Part shown: piece after piece, positions 59,905 to 64,000 of the stretch
Layout: each line of letters opens with the position of its first letter
Position numbering within the stretch: position 1 is the first letter of the stretch
Assembly: GCA_963556495.2 (NCBI GenBank)
Contig: OY747705.1
Coordinates: 40,293,798 to 40,357,797 of the forward strand
Origin: Valencia hispanica
Lineage: Eukaryota > Chordata > Actinopteri > Cyprinodontiformes > Valenciidae
Length of the DNA stretch: 64,000 bases
Direction: 5' to 3'
Program-made: the position numbers and the translations under genes
The notes under the pieces: model-generated
Told to the model about the DNA's origin: nothing
The model's input: the letters and a program-made list of their open reading frames with translations, nothing else
Databases searched by the model: none

Positions 59905-61160
59905 GAACGTTTTTTTTATTATATGATTTGTAGAGAGTTATCTTTAAGAACAGAACAGAAATAAATGCTGAACTTTAAGAAAAAAAAGGCCAGAAAAACT
60001 AAATCATCATCATCATGCTGCGGCAATGCAGCAGCTATTCAGTCAGTTTTAAGGATTCATTGTAAGAGTTCAATTGTCCCAACATTTCCTACAGGAGCAT
60101 ATCATTCATGCATTCATTCCCATTTCCAGTCTGACACCCTTAGTAGTCCTTGTATTTATTATGAACTTTTAAGTTTAGTTTTTGGTTGTTTTAACATTTT
60201 ACATACTTTTTTAGATAGATTTTTACATTCGTTTTATGTTTCTTTTATCCCCCTTTAAATTGCTATCGTGTACTATGGTCCTTTGAGTCAGGCTTTAAAT
60301 TTGCTTTATACAAAAATAATAATGACATTACCACATTTAATTTTAAATGTCATACAAATAAGGAAAACAGTTACTGAATGTACAACAGCTTCCTTTGCTC
60401 CCAGAGCTGAGCTTAATACTGAGGGGACAAGAGGATGTGAACCCTGAGGAACTGAAAGTCACCAGAAAGGACAGTTTTGTCTTTTCACCAGGGACCGACA
60501 CCAGGAGATTTCCCACGCTAGCAGGATTATAACTGTTACTGTTACTGTCACATCCCTTCACTCATGTCTCTCTCTTTTTGCCCTCTCATTTAGTATGGTT
60601 ACTATGGAACCTCTCATTATCCTCTTCCTCTTCTTCTCCTTTTCCACTCATGCTCAATGTATTATTGTGATTTCATTTTTAGAAAAAATTAATGATCAAC
60701 AAATTGTATGATTTTTTTCTCCTTATTTCTCAAAATTGAATAGAGGAAACATACTATATTCAAGGATATGTGCAAATTTTTCTTTGATTCACTATTAAGG
60801 GACAAAAATGCTCATATTTTAAAGAATTACTTTAATTTTCAAAATATTATGACTGTAATTCTCTTTAAGTTCTCAATAAAGCTGTGAATTGGTATCTGAT
60901 GTATTTAGACTAAATGTCAAACGTGCCAGTCGTCAGCATGCTATCTTTATTAGATGTGAGGGATGGTTTGAAGGAGCAGAGGAAAGCTCCTTGGAGGTTC
61001 AGGCCACGCTGAGGTGCGTATGCACTGCACATGTCTGCCCCATGGGGAGACAGTGAGGAATGTGCACACAGGGTCATCTGCTCCTGATTTCCTCTTGTCT
61101 TTATGACCACCATGAGGGTCGCGCTGCATCCCCAATGACAAATGTGGGACTCTGTGTGTC
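59905..61160. other. No gene recognised
   Basis: A (CAT)n-like patch lies near 60004-60016. Short frames only. Confidence 0.35.
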
Positions 61161-61291
61161 CTGCATGAGCAGCACTTATTTTAATCTCAAGGACACGGGG
61201 TTCAGCACAGCCAGATGAAGTTGGTCAGGTCTTAAGCGAGAACAGAAAACACAAACGAGGCGGAGGTGTAGCCACCATCTTTCACAACTCA

Positions 61292-63877
61292 ATGAACTTT
61301 AAAAAGGTAACTCTGGGCGCGTTTGAATCTTTTGAATACCTAGCCACCCAGATAAATGAGCCTAACAAAGCGTTATTTCTAAGTTTATATAAACCACCAA
61401 AACTTAACTCTAACTTCTTTAATGACTTCAATGACCTTCTTTCTGTAATATGTATCGACTATGACCAACTAATCATCGTGGGGGACTTTAACATCCATAC
61501 CGACAACCCCCAAGATAGACAAGCAAAAACATTAGATGATACTCTCCACAACTTCGGACTGATCCAGCATGTCAAACAACCAACACACAATAAAGGACAC
61601 ACTCTGGACTTAATTATCAGCAAAGGTTTAAATATTTCTGACATCTCTGTAATTAATATTGCATTATCTGACCATTTCTGTGTTTTCTTTCAAAGTACCA
61701 TCTCTGCTAAATTACCCAGCCACAGTAAGACCACTATAAAAAAGCGTTTTCTAGGGGACAGTTCAGTAGAAACCTTTAAACGTATTTATCCTTCCACCAC
61801 ATCCCCCTCATCTCCCAACTCAAACTCAGTAAATAAGTTGGTAGATAATTTCCTTGCAAAAATCTCAGACATCATGGATTCCATTGCTCCAACTAAAGTG
61901 AAAGTAGTCTCAGGTAGAAAGAAGTCTCCGTGGACAAGTAATCCACTGGTACGTAGTGAAAAAAGAGAGTGTCGACGAGCCGAGAGAAAATGGCGGAAAA
62001 CTCGACTCCAGGTTCACTATGAGATCTACAAAGAGAGACTGAATAGATATCAGCTAACTATAAAAGATGCTAGGGAATCGTTCTTTTCTGAAATCATCAA
62101 CAGAAACATTAATAACGCACGGACTCTATTTGCAACAGTGGAAAGACTAACTAATCCTTTAGTGACAGTAGCCCCAGAACTAAACTCTACCAGGGCCTGC
62201 AATGAATTTGCCAGCTTTTTCACTGAAAAGATTCTAACAATTAGACGGTCAATCTGTACCTCAATATCGAACCCACAACCAGTGCCATCCCCAATCAACA
62301 ACAATGTAGAGAAAATGTCTGAATTCCACGAATTAAACCAGAACAGCCTTGAAAAAATCCTTATCCAATTAAGCTCCTCCTCCTGCTGTCTTGATATCCT
62401 ACCCACAGCTTTTCTAAAGAAAGTTCTTCCTGTTATTGGTTCTGATCTTGTTCAAATAGTGAACTCATCACTGCTATCAGGTGTCTTCCCTCAGGCTTTA
62501 AAAACAGCAGTTATTAAACCACTGCTAAAGAAGAAAAATCTGGACAACACGTTAATGCAGAACTACAGGCCAATCTCTAATCTCCCATTCATCAGTAAGA
62601 TTATTGAAAAAGCTGTGTTTCAGCAGTTAAATGGCTTCATAACAACGACAAACCGTTTTGATGCTTTTCAGTCTGGTTTCCGCGCTCACCACAGCACCGA
62701 GACTGTCCTCGTCAAAGTATTTAATGACATCCGCATAAATACAGACTGTGGAAGAACCACAGTGCTGGTTCTGTTGGACCTCAGTGCAGCATTTGACACT
62801 GTTGATCATGATATTTTATTGGAACGACTGGAGAGCTGGGTCGGACTCTCTGGTACAGTACTTGGCTGGTTCGAGTCTTACCTAAAGAACAGGGACTTCT
62901 ATGTTTCAATAGGAAACTTTTCATCAGAACGAACAGCAATCACATGTGGGGTGCCCCAGGGCTCCATCCTGGGGCCCCTCTTATTTAATATCTACATGCT
63001 CCCACTAGGCAAGATTATAGCGACCAATAACATTAGCTACCATAACTACGCGGATGACACTCAGCTCTACATTACAATGTCACCAGGTGACTCTGAACCC
63101 ATTCAAACCCTAAATCAATGCATTGACCAAATAAATGGATGGATGTGCCATAACTTTCTCCAGCTGAATAGAAACAAAACTGAAGTGATTATTTTTGGAC
63201 CCAAGGAGGAACAATCAAGAGTCAGCACACAGCTTCAGTTAATACAGCTAGAAACTACTGATCAGGTTCGTAACCTAGGTGTAGTAATGGACTCAGACCT
63301 GAACCTCCAGGATCACATAAAGGCAATAACAAGGTCAGCGTTCTATCACCTGAAGAACATTTCTAGGATTAAAGGACTGATTTTGCAACACGACCTAGAA
63401 AAACTCATCCATGCGTTTATCTTTAGTCGGATTGATTACTGCAACAGCATCTTGACAGGTCTGCCTAAAAAGTCAATCAGACAGCTGCAGCTGATCCAGA
63501 ACGCTGCCGCTCGCGTCCTCACTAGAACCAGGAAAGTAGAGCACATCACCCCAGTTCTAAAGTCCTTACACTGGCTCCCTGTAGCTCAGAGAATGGACTT
63601 TAAAATACTTTTACTAGTTTATAAATCATTACATGGCTTAGCACCAAAATATGTTGAAGACCTGTTGTCATGGTACCAACCACCAAGACCACTCAGGTCC
63701 TCCAACTCTAGCCTACTAAACATCCCTAGACTCAGAACTAAACATGGAGAAGCAGCTTTCAGTTTCTATGCTCCCCTTATCTGGAACAGACTTCCTGACG
63801 AGTGTAGAGCTGCTGAAACTCTGAACTGCTTTAAATCGAGACTAAAAACCCATCTGTTTAGAATTGCCTTTGAGTAA
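61292..63877 (+). CDS. LINE (L2/Rex1-like) ORF2: endonuclease and reverse transcriptase
   Basis: Longest open frame in the window, 861 codons from this ATG; the frame is open from about 61169 and GGGVATIF of the endonuclease precedes the ATG, so this is not the native start. Endonuclease: [21 protein letters not shown] (about residue 64), [21 protein letters not shown] (about 128). [64 protein letters not shown] (about 492), [18 protein letters not shown] (about 552), catalytic YADDTQLY (about 586), then [46 protein letters not shown] and [13 protein letters not shown] before the stop. It would nick DNA and reverse-transcribe element RNA in the nucleus. The endonuclease N-terminus and any ORF1 are missing, so this copy is probably dead but young. 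Confidence 0.93.
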   Translation: MNFKKVTLGAFESFEYLATQINEPNKALFLSLYKPPKLNSNFFNDFNDLLSVICIDYDQLIIVGDFNIHTDNPQDRQAKTLDDTLHNFGLIQHVKQPTHNKGHTLDLIISKGLNISDISVINIALSDHFCVFFQSTISAKLPSHSKTTIKKRFLGDSSVETFKRIYPSTTSPSSPNSNSVNKLVDNFLAKISDIMDSIAPTKVKVVSGRKKSPWTSNPLVRSEKRECRRAERKWRKTRLQVHYEIYKERLNRYQLTIKDARESFFSEIINRNINNARTLFATVERLTNPLVTVAPELNSTRACNEFASFFTEKILTIRRSICTSISNPQPVPSPINNNVEKMSEFHELNQNSLEKILIQLSSSSCCLDILPTAFLKKVLPVIGSDLVQIVNSSLLSGVFPQALKTAVIKPLLKKKNLDNTLMQNYRPISNLPFISKIIEKAVFQQLNGFITTTNRFDAFQSGFRAHHSTETVLVKVFNDIRINTDCGRTTVLVLLDLSAAFDTVDHDILLERLESWVGLSGTVLGWFESYLKNRDFYVSIGNFSSERTAITCGVPQGSILGPLLFNIYMLPLGKIIATNNISYHNYADDTQLYITMSPGDSEPIQTLNQCIDQINGWMCHNFLQLNRNKTEVIIFGPKEEQSRVSTQLQLIQLETTDQVRNLGVVMDSDLNLQDHIKAITRSAFYHLKNISRIKGLILQHDLEKLIHAFIFSRIDYCNSILTGLPKKSIRQLQLIQNAAARVLTRTRKVEHITPVLKSLHWLPVAQRMDFKILLLVYKSLHGLAPKYVEDLLSWYQPPRPLRSSNSSLLNIPRLRTKHGEAAFSFYAPLIWNRLPDECRAAETLNCFKSRLKTHLFRIAFE

Positions 63878-64000
63878 ATGCTTGATGTTATATGTATGAA
63901 ATGTGTTCATGCTCTCTTGCTTTTTTTTTATTTTTCTCTTGCTTTATTGTGTATCATGTATAATGTGTGTTTCTTTTATGTGTTTCTTTTAAATCACCAA
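63878..64000 (+). other. LINE 3' UTR, runs off the window
   Basis: T-rich non-coding sequence after the ORF2 stop. The element's end is not reached. Confidence 0.6.

Overview
The window looks like nuclear DNA from a ray-finned (teleost) fish. It holds one recognisable host gene with spliced exons, set in AT-rich DNA full of fish-type transposable elements (Tc1, hAT, PIF/Harbinger, L2/Rex1-like, RTE and L1 retrotransposons, long terminal repeats, foldback elements, long AT microsatellites). I see no bacterial-style operons, rRNA or CRISPR. The species cannot be named from the sequence.

The host gene is rgs5 (regulator of G-protein signalling 5), minus strand, 28285 down to 18019. All five coding exons can be placed with GT/AG boundaries and matching phases and give a 183-residue protein. 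It starts MCKG (the Cys2 degron form of RGS4/5/16) and keeps the G-alpha contact residues of the RGS domain. A TATA box lies at 28401-28410. Intron 3 is 7.9 kb and has been enlarged by repeats: a Tc1 fragment, an hAT remnant split by a Tc1 element with TA target sites, and a Rex1-like reverse transcriptase fragment.

Left flank (1-18 kb): two PIF/Harbinger-type copies (136-395 and 14519-15021, the second with a decayed MADF domain), SINE/RTE-tail repeats, a foldback element (5064-5412), a large inverted-repeat structure (5695-8637) whose AT-rich middle was split by a solo LTR (6120-7779), and a minus-strand LINE fragment (11272-12247).

Right flank (28.6-64 kb): SINE-like repeats, a decayed minus-strand Tc1 transposase (31640-32310), and a nested complex at 37.4-46.3 kb. 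There, a minus-oriented LTR appears to be split by a hAT element with a DUF4371-type transposase. That hAT is interrupted by a short SINE-like insert, by a 4.1 kb LINE with a partial SGNH-esterase ORF1, and by a second solo LTR with a 4-bp target duplication. Further right are an internally deleted L1 fossil (49.4-51.8 kb), a LINE 3' end (53.7-54.4 kb), a foldback MITE, an RTE 3' end, and a Tc1 copy (57.8-59.9 kb) holding a MITE with a 9-bp target duplication. The last element is a LINE with an 861-codon open frame (61.3-63.9 kb).

Apart from rgs5 I found no host protein gene. The most informative structure is the layered insertion history, especially 37-46 kb. Family assignments come from recognised motifs and comparison of copies within the window, not from searches.
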